A stretch of 64,000 nucleotides of DNA from PWQG01 sp050486205. Its GTDB lineage: Bacteria; Pseudomonadota; Gammaproteobacteria; Pseudomonadales; Pseudohongiellaceae. A program made the position numbers and the translations under genes. The notes below the pieces were generated by a model. The model saw only the letters and a list, made by a program, of their open reading frames with translations, made no database searches and was not told the origin of the DNA. Positions 44,060 through 52,685 of this stretch are shown here, one piece after another (within the stretch, counting starts at the first letter, position 1; the number at the start of each line of letters is the position of its first letter). The stretch spans positions 124,001 through 188,000 of the forward strand of contig JBJHCW010000003.1 in NCBI GenBank assembly GCA_050486205.1, given 5' to 3'.

Positions 44060-44089
44060 CTGACATGAAGCATGTTGAGCGGTTATAAT
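44060..44089 (+). promoter_or_regulatory. Promoter of glnS
   Basis: CTGACA (44060-44065) and a consensus -10 TATAAT (44084-44089) are separated by 18 bases, 37 bases before the glnS ATG. It lies between the divergent ppiB and glnS starts. Confidence 0.7.
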
Positions 44090-44126
44090 ACGGATTTTAC
44101 CGCCCCTGAGAAAGCAGAAACACACC

Positions 44127-45884
44127 ATGAAATCTTCCGGGACATCACCCGCGCCTGACGCTGCACACAAACCATCGAACTTCATTCGGCACATGATCGA
44201 GCAGGATCTGGCATCCAGTCGCCACGATGGTCGCGTGCAGACCCGCTTTCCACCCGAGCCAAACGGCTTTCTTCATATCGGTCACGCCAAGTCCATCTGC
44301 CTGAATTTCGGTCTGGCCGAGTCCTATGGCGGACAGTGCAATCTGCGCTTTGATGACACCAACCCGGAGAAGGAAAGCCAGGAATACATTGACGCCATCA
44401 TGGAAGACATTCGCTGGCTGGGTTTCCAGTGGAGTGGGGAGGTACGCTACACCTCAGCCTATTTCGAGGCCCTTCACGGCTTTGCAGTGCAGCTGATCAG
44501 AAGTGGCAAGGCCTACGTCTGCAGTCTGAGCCCGGAGCAGGCCCGTGAATACCGTGGCACACTGACCGAGCCAGGTCGCAACAGCCCATTCCGCGATCGC
44601 ACCGTGGAAGAGAATCTTGATCTCTTCACTCGCATGCAGAGCGGTGAGTATGCCGAAGGCAGCCACAGTCTGCGCCTGAAGATAGATATGGCATCACCGA
44701 ATATCAACATGCGGGATCCGGTGGCCTATCGTATTCGCCGCGTCAGTCATCACCAGACAGGCGATCGCTGGAATGTGTATCCGATGTATGACTTTGCCCA
44801 TGGCCTGTCCGATGCCATTGAGCATGTCACCCATTCCCTGTGCACACTGGAATTCGAGGACCACCGGCCGTTGTATGACTGGATCCTGGAGAATCTGGAC
44901 CACAACAGTCTGCGTCAGGCCTGTGCCGCGGCGGGTAACATCGACAGCAATGCCGCGAATTACGTGTTGCCACGGCAGACCGAATTTGCCCGGCTGAATC
45001 TGAACTATACGGTGATGAGCAAACGCAAGCTGCGTCAGCTGGTGGAAGACGGGGATGTCACTGGTTGGGATGATCCACGTATGCCAACACTGTCGGGCCT
45101 TCGCCGGCGTGGTTATACGCCGGCAGCCATCCGCCGCTTCATTGACAGTGTAGGTGTCAGCCGTGGCGCCAGCATTGTAGATGTTGGCATGCTGGAACAT
45201 GCCGTGCGCGAGGATCTGGATCGCGTCGCACCCCGGGCCATGTGTGTACTGCGTCCATTAAAAGTCACATTGAGCAATGTCAGTGAAGACCACAGTGAGC
45301 AACTCAGCCTGCCTCGTCATCCGAAAGAGGATCTGGGTGAGCGGACAATCGACTTTGGTCGTACCCTCTACATTGATCAGAGCGACTTCGAGGAAGTGCC
45401 GCCGCCCAAGTACAAACGCCTGAGTCCCGGTCAGGAGGTGCGCCTGCGTGGCGCCTATGTCATCCGCTGTGACGAGGTGGTGAAGAACCCGGCGGGCGAG
45501 GTGGTTGAGCTCATCTGCAGCTGTGACAGGGATACTCTGGGCAGGAATCCGGAAGGGCGCAAGGTCAAGGGTGTCATCCACTGGGTGCCGGCGGCTACGG
45601 CGCTGCCGGCCGAAGTACGTCTGTACGATCGGCTGTTCAACGCCGAGAACCCCGACGACAAGTCGCTGGGAGGCTACCGGGACTGCCTGAATCCGGAATC
45701 GCTGCAGGTGCTCACCGGTTGTCTGGTCGAGCCCTCACTGAGCACGGCGGCGCCCGAGGACCGGTTCCAGTTCGAGCGGGAAGGTTATTTCTGCGTGGAT
45801 CGCCACGATGCCACGCCAGACAGGCTCATTCTCAATCGCACGGTCAGCCTGCGCGACACCTGGGCCAGGATGACCGGTAATTGA
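44127..45884 (+). CDS. glnS: Glutaminyl-tRNA synthetase
   Basis: GlnS charges tRNA-Gln directly. The class I HIGH motif appears as PNGFLHIGHAKSI and the KMSKS equivalent as VMSKRKL. RFDDTNPEKESQEYIDAI is the glutamate/glutamine-type signature. The C-terminal beta-barrel anticodon domain is complete, giving 585 residues. Its presence implies that this organism need not rely on the amidotransferase route for Gln-tRNA. cysS follows after 72 bases. Confidence 0.97.
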   Translation: MKSSGTSPAPDAAHKPSNFIRHMIEQDLASSRHDGRVQTRFPPEPNGFLHIGHAKSICLNFGLAESYGGQCNLRFDDTNPEKESQEYIDAIMEDIRWLGFQWSGEVRYTSAYFEALHGFAVQLIRSGKAYVCSLSPEQAREYRGTLTEPGRNSPFRDRTVEENLDLFTRMQSGEYAEGSHSLRLKIDMASPNINMRDPVAYRIRRVSHHQTGDRWNVYPMYDFAHGLSDAIEHVTHSLCTLEFEDHRPLYDWILENLDHNSLRQACAAAGNIDSNAANYVLPRQTEFARLNLNYTVMSKRKLRQLVEDGDVTGWDDPRMPTLSGLRRRGYTPAAIRRFIDSVGVSRGASIVDVGMLEHAVREDLDRVAPRAMCVLRPLKVTLSNVSEDHSEQLSLPRHPKEDLGERTIDFGRTLYIDQSDFEEVPPPKYKRLSPGQEVRLRGAYVIRCDEVVKNPAGEVVELICSCDRDTLGRNPEGRKVKGVIHWVPAATALPAEVRLYDRLFNAENPDDKSLGGYRDCLNPESLQVLTGCLVEPSLSTAAPEDRFQFEREGYFCVDRHDATPDRLILNRTVSLRDTWARMTGN

Positions 45885-45956
45885 TACGCTGCCGCGGCAG
45901 CAACGGTTCTTGAGGACTTTTCTGACGGACTTTTCCGAAGAATTAAGGACAAGCAC

Positions 45957-47345
45957 ATGCTTACGGTTTACAACACCCTGACCCGCAGAAAAGAACAGTT
46001 TGTTCCCATGGAAGCCGGCAAGGTGCGCATGTACGTCTGTGGCCTGACCACCTACGATTATTGCCATATCGGGCACGCTCGCATGCTGCTGGCCTTTGAC
46101 GTGATTGTGCGTCACCTGCGCTACAGCGGCTATGAGGTGACTTATGTGCGCAATATCACCGACATTGATGACAAGATCCTGCGTCGTGCCGAAGAAAACG
46201 GGGAATACTTTGCCGATCTGACCGAACGCTTCATTGCGGCCACACATGAGGACGAGGCAGCCCTGCACATCGAGCGGCCTGATCAGGAGCCGCGTGCGAC
46301 CGCGCACATCGACGAGATCATCGCCATGATTGCCACGCTGGTGGAAAAGGAATACGCCTATCGGGCCAGCAATGGTGACGTGTATTATTCGGTGCGCCAG
46401 TTTGCCCCCTATGGCAGGCTGTCCAACAAGAATCTGGAGGAACTGCTCGCGGGTGCGCGTATCGAAGTGGGAGAGCTGAAGCGGGATCCGCGTGACTTTG
46501 TATTGTGGAAAGCTGCCGGGGACGGTGAAGTGGGCTGGGATTCGCCCTGGGGATACGGGCGGCCTGGTTGGCATATCGAGTGCTCGGCCATGTCCACCTG
46601 CTGCTTGGGAGACAGTTTTGACATCCATGGGGGCGGTTCTGACCTGATGTTCCCGCATCACGAAAACGAGATTGCGCAGTCCGAGGCGGCCACGGGCAAG
46701 CCATTTGCCGGCGTCTGGCTGCATAATGGGCCGGTTCGTGTGGACAACGAGAAGATGTCCAAGTCCCTGGGCAATTTCTTTACCGTGCGCGAGGTGCTGG
46801 CGAAGTATCCGGCCGAGGTGGTGCGTTACCTGCTGGTGGCCAGTCAGTATCGCAGCCCGATCAATTATTCGGATCAGGGACTGGAACAGTCCTGGTCGTC
46901 GCTGGAGCGGCTCTACACAGCGCTTCGGGGCATCAACATGGACGCGGCCCATGACCTGACCAACAGCCGGTTCGAGAAAGCCTGGCGCGCCGCCATGGAT
47001 GATGACTTCAATACCGCTGAAGCCTTGGGGGTGCTGTTCGATCTGGCGCGTGAGATCAATCGCCAGCGCGACACCGACATGAAGCAGGCGGGACAGCTGG
47101 CCAAGCTGCTTCGGCGCCTGGGTGGGTTGCTGGGGCTGCTTCAGGAAGCACCTGAAGCCTTTCTGCAGCGTGGTGCTGCCCAGTCAGTGGACGCCGGCGA
47201 GATTGATGCGCTGATCGCTGAACGCAAGCAGGCGCGCACTGACAAGGACTGGGCACGGGCCGATGAGATCCGTGACCGGCTCACTGCCATGAAGGTGGTG
47301 GTGGAAGACGGTGCCGATGGCAGCAGCTGGCGTATCGAGCGCTGA
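45957..47345 (+). CDS. cysS: Cysteinyl-tRNA synthetase
   Basis: CysS charges tRNA-Cys. The HIGH motif is YCHIGHARMLLAFD and KMSKS is EKMSKSLGNFFTV. Zinc ligands include the cysteine in YVCGLTTYDYCHIGH and the set in MSTCCLGDSFDIHGGGSDLMFPHHENE. The 462 residues are standard. A 110-base gap follows before the tRNA group. Confidence 0.97.
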   Translation: MLTVYNTLTRRKEQFVPMEAGKVRMYVCGLTTYDYCHIGHARMLLAFDVIVRHLRYSGYEVTYVRNITDIDDKILRRAEENGEYFADLTERFIAATHEDEAALHIERPDQEPRATAHIDEIIAMIATLVEKEYAYRASNGDVYYSVRQFAPYGRLSNKNLEELLAGARIEVGELKRDPRDFVLWKAAGDGEVGWDSPWGYGRPGWHIECSAMSTCCLGDSFDIHGGGSDLMFPHHENEIAQSEAATGKPFAGVWLHNGPVRVDNEKMSKSLGNFFTVREVLAKYPAEVVRYLLVASQYRSPINYSDQGLEQSWSSLERLYTALRGINMDAAHDLTNSRFEKAWRAAMDDDFNTAEALGVLFDLAREINRQRDTDMKQAGQLAKLLRRLGGLLGLLQEAPEAFLQRGAAQSVDAGEIDALIAERKQARTDKDWARADEIRDRLTAMKVVVEDGADGSSWRIER

Positions 47346-47455
47346 CGGCCAGGTGCACGGGATGGTGACAATGGAGCCCTGAAATCCGGATTTTCCATTG
47401 ACGGGCCGGGGTCTCATGAGTATTATGCCTGCCTCCGATTACGGATGCACTGTAA

Positions 47456-47532
47456 CGGGGTATAGCGCAGTCTGGTAGCGCGCCTGCTTTGGGAGCAGGA
47501 TGTCGGGAGTTCAAATCTCTCTACCCCGACCA
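47456..47532 (+). tRNA. tRNA-Pro (anticodon TGG)
   Basis: The acceptor CGGGGTA pairs with TACCCCG and CCA is encoded. The anticodon stem CCTGC/GCAGG holds loop TTTGGGA, so the anticodon is TGG. Confidence 0.97.
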
Positions 47533-47596
47533 GAATTGAAAGGTCATGCAGGTTCATGGCCGTTTGGAAGTTTGAAAGCTTATTTGAAAGTTTAGT

Positions 47597-47673
47597 GGTG
47601 ACTGTAGCTCAGTTGGTAGAGCCCCGGACTGTGACTCCGGTTGTCGTGGGTTCGAGCCCCATCAGTCACCCCA
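47597..47673 (+). tRNA. tRNA-His (anticodon GTG), with encoded G-1
   Basis: The acceptor GTGACTG pairs with CAGTCAC. An extra G at 47597 faces discriminator C, the identity mark for histidine. The anticodon loop CTGTGAC gives GTG. CCA is encoded. It is a substrate for queuosine at position 34. Confidence 0.96.
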
Positions 47674-47750
47674 TTATCCAATGGCCTGTCTGGCCACCCC
47701 GGGCGCCAGTCACAGCAGCGCCGCCGGCCTCCGGCACTCGACCCAGCCAT

Positions 47751-47827
47751 GCGCCCGTAGCTCAATCGGATAGAGCATCGGCCTTCTAAGCCGAGGGTTG
47801 CAGGTTCGATTCCTGCCGGGCGCGCCA
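47751..47827 (+). tRNA. tRNA-Arg (anticodon TCT)
   Basis: The acceptor GCGCCCG pairs with CGGGCGC, with discriminator G and encoded CCA. The anticodon stem TCGGC/GCCGA holds loop CTTCTAA, giving TCT. It is an expected target of MnmC, encoded in this window. Confidence 0.97.
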
Positions 47828-47840
47828 TTATTTCAATGCC

Positions 47841-48569
47841 TTACATTTTCCGGGTCATCACCCAAATACGGCTATTTTCGACAAAACCCAGACGGCGGGC
47901 CAGATTGGCCGAGGCCGGATTGCTGTCCAATGCACCCCACACCGCGGACTTGCCCCTGGCCTTCATGGTACGGACAAGGTGAAGTGCGGCGGCAGCCGCG
48001 TATCCCCGGCGACGGTAGCTCTCGATGGTGTCAATGGAGATGTCCCACAGGGACTCCGTCTCCGAGGCAGCATAAGCAAAGGCCACAGCGCGGTCACCGT
48101 CAAAGGCAGCCACCAGGGGCACGCTGTCATCAACAAAATCAGCCAGCTCGGCCAACAGGGTCTCAGGCAGATGATTCTGTGCGGCGATCTCACTCAGGTG
48201 GATCGCCCGGCAGTGATGCGGTGGTGGATCGGGCAACTGGTGTGGCGCGGAGAATATCGTCGCCGCTTCGGCATCGAAGTCCGGCAGCAAAGGGCGAAGC
48301 TGGTTGATGTTGTCGGAGAAGGCGAGCAGTTCTGATATCTCGCTCGCGGCCAGGGCGATTGCATGCGGCTCCGGTTCACCGACCACGGAAGCAATGCCTC
48401 GCTGCGCGCTCCAGACCACGAATCCTCCGCCATACGGGTGCTCGATCACCCGGGTGTTCTTCTGCATCAGCAGATCACGGGTCTCAACCCACTGTGGTAG
48501 ATCCGGAAGACGTGACAGGTGGCGCTGTCGAACTTCGTCTCCGTCTACAGCTGCACGATCAGTTGGCAT
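47841..48569 (-). CDS. GNAT-family N-acetyltransferase
   Basis: The C-terminal half has the GNAT acetyl-CoA loop YRRRGYAAAAALHLV and the late motif GALDSNPASANLARRLGFVENSRIWVM. The N-terminal 110 residues diverge and may bind the substrate. It is 242 residues with no signal peptide. It overlaps the second acetyltransferase gene by 11 bases and is the last gene of a three-gene operon headed by an acylase. The acceptor substrate is unknown. Confidence 0.85.
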   Translation of the reverse strand: MPTDRAAVDGDEVRQRHLSRLPDLPQWVETRDLLMQKNTRVIEHPYGGGFVVWSAQRGIASVVGEPEPHAIALAASEISELLAFSDNINQLRPLLPDFDAEAATIFSAPHQLPDPPPHHCRAIHLSEIAAQNHLPETLLAELADFVDDSVPLVAAFDGDRAVAFAYAASETESLWDISIDTIESYRRRGYAAAAALHLVRTMKARGKSAVWGALDSNPASANLARRLGFVENSRIWVMTRKM

Positions 48570-49170
48570 ACGCCAGTTCCTTGCCGGGTTTGTTCGGGTT
48601 CGTCAGTTCGAACTGCCGGCGCCAGCCAGCGCCCTCAATCATCGAGACCTGTTGTGCGAACAGCTCATTGGTGAGGATCAGGAAGTGATTGCTGTGCCAC
48701 TCATACTGAAGCCAGGGGCCGAGCGCTTTGAGCAGTTGCTGATCAAGCCCGTCGACCAGACACGACTTTCGGATCCAGAAGTAGACAGCGAGCCGGTAGT
48801 CCGTCCATTGACTGCCGTCCAGCGCGGAAATCCCGACCTTTGCGAACAAACGAGAGCTGGTCGGGAAGATGTAAACGCAGCCCAGACATTGCGATTCGGA
48901 CAGGTTCATTACAGTGTAGGTGAAGGACTCACCAGTCACATGGCGCTGTTCGAGCCGTGCCAGGTCCTCCCGATTTGCGGACAGGGTAAAGTCGTCTGCT
49001 GGCCAGCCTGATTGCTCCCATGTGCGCAGAAATCCCCTGCTTTCCATGACCGCCTCATAATCAAGTCCGGCATCGGTGGCCCGAATCGGGCGAAGCAGAA
49101 ATCGGGTGTTTCGCAGTTCGTCGGGAACATGAAAGTCTTTGTTGTCCATCGAGTCCATCGCCCCTCTCAT
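48559..49170 (-). CDS. GNAT-like acetyltransferase (RimJ-type fold)
   Basis: LRNTRFLLRPIRATDAGLDYEAVMESRGFLRTW and LSESQCLGCVYIFPT resemble RimJ-type N-acetyltransferases. The usual Q/R-x-x-G-x-G/A CoA loop is not clear; WIRKSCLVDGLDQQLL stands in its place. The activity may therefore be altered or lost. The 203-residue frame starts in an ATGA overlap with the acylase gene and overlaps the next gene by 11 bases. Confidence 0.7.
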   Translation of the reverse strand: MRGAMDSMDNKDFHVPDELRNTRFLLRPIRATDAGLDYEAVMESRGFLRTWEQSGWPADDFTLSANREDLARLEQRHVTGESFTYTVMNLSESQCLGCVYIFPTSSRLFAKVGISALDGSQWTDYRLAVYFWIRKSCLVDGLDQQLLKALGPWLQYEWHSNHFLILTNELFAQQVSMIEGAGWRRQFELTNPNKPGKELAYAN

Positions 49171-51620
49171 TCGGATCCCGGCGATATCAGCAACCGCTCC
49201 ACAGTAACCGATTCAATCCGCTCACGGCTGTAGAACAGTGGGAAGTAACGGTCGTTCACCCATTCGTCGAACAGATTGTTGTAGAAGGGGCTGTCAGGGT
49301 CACCGGATTGACCGGGTGTGTTGGAGGCCAGTGTCCGGTCAAAGTCACCGGTGTCAACAATTATCCGGAAGCTGCCGCCGCTGGTCTGGTTGTCGCCGTA
49401 GGCGGTGTTGCTGACCGTGTAGCTGTAGCCGTGGCGCGGAGCCGGCCCGACCTCAAGCTGTTCGCGCAGTTCCTCGTTGACAGCCGCGCTCATGGGATGA
49501 CGAAGATGTACATGTTTGTAACCTTCCTGGCCGTATTGCCAGCGGTCCATGTCACTGCCAAAACGCCGTCGAAGATCACCGACAGCCGCGGACAGCGAAT
49601 CGAGCAACAGCGTATTGCGATCTGCGGTCGGGTCCGCGCCGAAGCGGCCGTCGGGCGAAAGCAGTCGATCCACGACCAGCTTCATCTGCAGCAATCCGAT
49701 GTAGTCCTCCGCTGCTGATGGAACGTAGAGATCCGATACCCGCTCGCGCAGCTCCCGCTCCCAGGCCATATAGATACCTGCGCCCACCGAGTCGATGTCC
49801 ATCCGGTGATCCCAGTCCAGCAGCCGTTGACGCGCGCGCTCTGCACGGGAGCTGTCAGCCTCCAGCCCCTTCAGCAGTGGTATCAGTGTGCGCGCAGGGA
49901 TGGACAGGGCGTCGTTCTGCAGCTGCACCATGTCCTGCATACTGTGCATCCGCCCGGAGGCCAGTACTTCGCGCACCCGGTCGCCACGGTAAGGGTCGGT
50001 CCAGGTCCAGCCCACGGCGTTGCGGAAAGGAAAACCATGTGGCACCTGGTTTTCGTTGGATGTGTTCCAGAACCCTTTGGCGGGATTGGTCGCATTGGGC
50101 AGGGCCAGAATGGGCAGATAACCGTCCCACTCATAACGCCCGTCTCCGGGTACCGGCAGCAGACCCTGCCAGTTGCGACGCAGCGGCGCAACGCCAGCCG
50201 CCTGATAACCGATGTTTCCGTCCATGTCGGCCCAGACAAAATTCTCTCCGGGAAGGCGATTGTGGGCAGCTGCCTCCCGGAATTCCTCCCAGCTCTGTGC
50301 CTGACTCATGCGCAGGCCAGCCAGGTAGGGCGCGGCGCCGATGTCCAGCCAGGCCAGGCGCAGGGCAAAGGCAGCCTGTTCGTCAGGGCGTTCATGGACC
50401 ACCGGACCGTGCCGGGTGTATTTCAACTCCACAGTCTGTGTCTCGCCGTCCCGTACCCGGATTTCCGTTTCCTCGATGCGCATGGTCTCCCAGCGGTCAC
50501 GGTAGCGATACTGGTGCGGATCATCAGGATGGGTCTCGTAGACATAGAGATCTTCGCTGTCGACCTGGAAAATCGTCAGGCCCCAGGCGCCGAAACCATT
50601 ATGGCCGATGGAGATGCCGGGCAATGCCGGTTCACCGCCACCGATGGTGTTCCAGCCCGGGCCATGGAGATGCACAAAATAACGCAGGGCCGGTGCACCA
50701 ACCACGCGATGCGGATCATTGGCCATGACGGGATAACCACTTTCGCTCAGCTCACCACTGATGACCCAGTTGTTGCTGCCAATGTCCTGGTTCTGCCCGA
50801 GCACTTCCGTATGACGCGCGGCCAGCTGATCACTGAGTTGCTCAGCCAGCTGTTCCCGGCTGGCCTGCTCCCGGGCGCGATACTGCGGATCGATGTCTCC
50901 GGGCAGGAAGGTCACGCTGCTGCGGGCGGCGTTGTAGAGACGCAGGATGTCATCGTGCAGCAGGCTTGGGTCGATGGCGTCATCGAACTGCAGGTCAGGT
51001 TCGCCCGGATGGAACCAGATCAGTTCCTTCACGGTCTCGCTGCTCGTGCGCGCCAGGGCGCGGGCCAGGTTCAGTTCGGCCCGTACATTGCCGACCAGAC
51101 CCTGGTGACGGGACAACACCACTTCCGGTGTCCAGTGGCCCGGCTCAAGGTCCAGCAGGCGGAACTCGATGGGCAGCAGGGAAGGGTCCTCACGCGTCTG
51201 ATCGATATAGGCATTGATGCCCGCCACGAAGGCCGGAATGATCTCGTCCCCCCGGGGGTGATAGTGCTGCATCTCCTGTTGCAGATCGCCCTGGAAGCGC
51301 AGCAGCCGCGCCCCGATGTCATGGTCCAGCATCCGCTCACCAAGCAGTTCGGCCATGGTGCCGGTGGCTTGCCTGCGCCAGATCTCAAGCTGGAACAGAC
51401 GGTCCCGCGCTGCGTTGTAGCCCTGTGCAAAGAACAGGTCGTGCTCGGTTTCCGCATAGATATGGGACACACCCCAGGCGTCACGCAGAATCTCCACCGG
51501 CTGTTCGAGGCCATCGATCTGCAGCGTCCGTTCTTCGTTGGCCTGCAGTGCCGCAGGACTCAACAGCAGCAGTACACTTGCGAGCAGTGGCGGGCCGATT
51601 CGATGGGACAGGGACAGCAT
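49167..51620 (-). CDS. Penicillin acylase family Ntn-hydrolase
   Basis: These periplasmic enzymes cut amide bonds of acylated small molecules such as beta-lactams or acyl-homoserine lactones, and mature by self-cleavage. A signal peptide ends near LQANEERTL (about residue 27). IEILRDAWGVSHIYAETEHDLFFAQGY is the typical alpha-chain start. The nucleophile is predicted as Ser282 in DIGSNNWVISG, the first residue of the beta chain. The protein is 817 residues. GGAGG lies six bases before the ATG. The true substrate cannot be read from sequence. Confidence 0.92.
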   Translation of the reverse strand: MLSLSHRIGPPLLASVLLLLSPAALQANEERTLQIDGLEQPVEILRDAWGVSHIYAETEHDLFFAQGYNAARDRLFQLEIWRRQATGTMAELLGERMLDHDIGARLLRFQGDLQQEMQHYHPRGDEIIPAFVAGINAYIDQTREDPSLLPIEFRLLDLEPGHWTPEVVLSRHQGLVGNVRAELNLARALARTSSETVKELIWFHPGEPDLQFDDAIDPSLLHDDILRLYNAARSSVTFLPGDIDPQYRAREQASREQLAEQLSDQLAARHTEVLGQNQDIGSNNWVISGELSESGYPVMANDPHRVVGAPALRYFVHLHGPGWNTIGGGEPALPGISIGHNGFGAWGLTIFQVDSEDLYVYETHPDDPHQYRYRDRWETMRIEETEIRVRDGETQTVELKYTRHGPVVHERPDEQAAFALRLAWLDIGAAPYLAGLRMSQAQSWEEFREAAAHNRLPGENFVWADMDGNIGYQAAGVAPLRRNWQGLLPVPGDGRYEWDGYLPILALPNATNPAKGFWNTSNENQVPHGFPFRNAVGWTWTDPYRGDRVREVLASGRMHSMQDMVQLQNDALSIPARTLIPLLKGLEADSSRAERARQRLLDWDHRMDIDSVGAGIYMAWERELRERVSDLYVPSAAEDYIGLLQMKLVVDRLLSPDGRFGADPTADRNTLLLDSLSAAVGDLRRRFGSDMDRWQYGQEGYKHVHLRHPMSAAVNEELREQLEVGPAPRHGYSYTVSNTAYGDNQTSGGSFRIIVDTGDFDRTLASNTPGQSGDPDSPFYNNLFDEWVNDRYFPLFYSRERIESVTVERLLISPGSE

Positions 51621-51658
51621 GTGGTGCCTCCAGTGCGGTTCGGGGGAATGGGGTATAC

Positions 51659-51686
51659 AGTATCCCAGGAACTGTCGACACTACAA
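51659..51686 (-). promoter_or_regulatory. Promoter of the acylase-GNAT operon
   Basis: On the minus strand, TTGTAG (51681-51686) and GATACT (51659-51664) are 16 bases apart and precede the acylase start by about 40 bases. Confidence 0.45.
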
Positions 51687-51720
51687 GGGAGGTGGTTTCT
51701 GGCGGCCAGCGCGTCAGTTC

Positions 51721-51897
51721 TCACGCATACTTCATTGGAAAGAACTTGATTTCCAGAGGGCCGCGGCGAAGAATCATCCACTCAGGGCTCCTGGATACAA
51801 CATCGAATCCCAGCAGTCCGCAGAACGTGGTGGTTGCGTCCCAATCGCTGCCTGGCAGATTGGCCGTGACACGTTCCTTTGGCATCTGCATTGTCAT
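51721..51897 (-). pseudogene. Truncated glyoxalase/bleomycin-resistance-like protein remnant
   Basis: The short frame carries ANLPGSDWDATTTFCGLLGFDVVSRSPEWMILRRGPLEIKFFP. This matches the first half of bleomycin-resistance-type glyoxalase-fold proteins, which are usually about 115-125 residues. It stops right after KFFPMKYA, at residue 58 from the likely ATG at 51897, and no continuation is seen in the other frames. The second metal- or ligand-binding half is therefore lost. A longer frame to 51948 overlaps the TRIC gene stop. It is probably a remnant, though a short product could still be made. Confidence 0.6.
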
Positions 51898-51944
51898 GTT
51901 TGGCGCCTCCTGGCTCCGTCTCGCAACTTCGAGCATAGCACGGC

Positions 51945-52562
51945 TCACTCGCCGGACTTCGCTGTTGGCAATTGCCAGCCCCGCCGCATTGCCAGCAGCC
52001 GAAGCGCGAAACAGCTCGCTGCTGCGAACAGCGAAACCGACGCGGCATGCAGCCCCAGTGCATCTCCGACTACAACCAGTGTCGCGCCAAGCAGTGCTGC
52101 CACCGCATACAGCTCGCGCCTCAGGACATTGGGAATCTCCATCGTGAGCAGATCCCTGGCTATGCCGCCGCCAATGGCGCTGAGCACACCAATCATGACC
52201 GCGCCGACCGGGCCCACGCCATACTCAATGGCCTTGGTGGTGCCGATCACGGCAAACAAGCCGAGCCCGACAGCATCCGATACTTCGACGGGGCTGCGTA
52301 AGCGCAGCAGCCACGGCAGGCGGTAGAATGCGATCAGCCCGGCTATCGTCGAAACCGCCAGGTAACGAATATCAACAAATGCCACCGGTGGTGTGGCACC
52401 AAGCAGCACATCGCGGGCTACGCCGCCCACCGTGGCGGCCGCGAACGCCAGTACCATCACACCGAACAGGTCCATGCCCTTGCGCACGCCTTTGGTGGCG
52501 CCACTGACAGCGAACGCAAATGTGCCGATCAGTTCGAGTGCTGTGATGAATCCGTTAGACAT
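51945..52562 (-). CDS. TRIC/UPF0126 family cation channel protein
   Basis: Two copies of the UPF0126 repeat are visible: ELIGTFAFAVSGATKG-DLFGVMVLAFAAATVGGVARDVLLG and DAVGLGLFAVIGTTKAIEYGVGPVGAVMIGVLSAIGGGIARDLL. Each has three helices, with a seventh at the C-terminus. Bacterial members are trimeric potassium-permeable channels. From the ATG at 52562 it has 205 residues. The E. coli relatives are YicG and YadS. Confidence 0.88.
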   Translation of the reverse strand: MSNGFITALELIGTFAFAVSGATKGVRKGMDLFGVMVLAFAAATVGGVARDVLLGATPPVAFVDIRYLAVSTIAGLIAFYRLPWLLRLRSPVEVSDAVGLGLFAVIGTTKAIEYGVGPVGAVMIGVLSAIGGGIARDLLTMEIPNVLRRELYAVAALLGATLVVVGDALGLHAASVSLFAAASCFALRLLAMRRGWQLPTAKSGE

Positions 52563-52685
52563 GGCAATCAATCAACGTTTATCGGTGATACTCTCCATAG
52601 CGCTCGGGGTACAATAACAGCTTTACACAACAACACCATACACATCGACATCATGATCTTTGACACCAGAAGGAAGGAGTCCGGT

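Noticed and set aside
44048..44194. N-terminal extension of ppiB
   Set aside because: It would cross the glnS promoter and code for a cysteine-rich stretch foreign to cyclophilins.
49806..51749. Long open frame (647 residues) opposite the acylase gene
   Set aside because: The acylase has a signal peptide, nucleophile motif and ribosome site. The opposite frame has none of these and is a by-product of codon bias.
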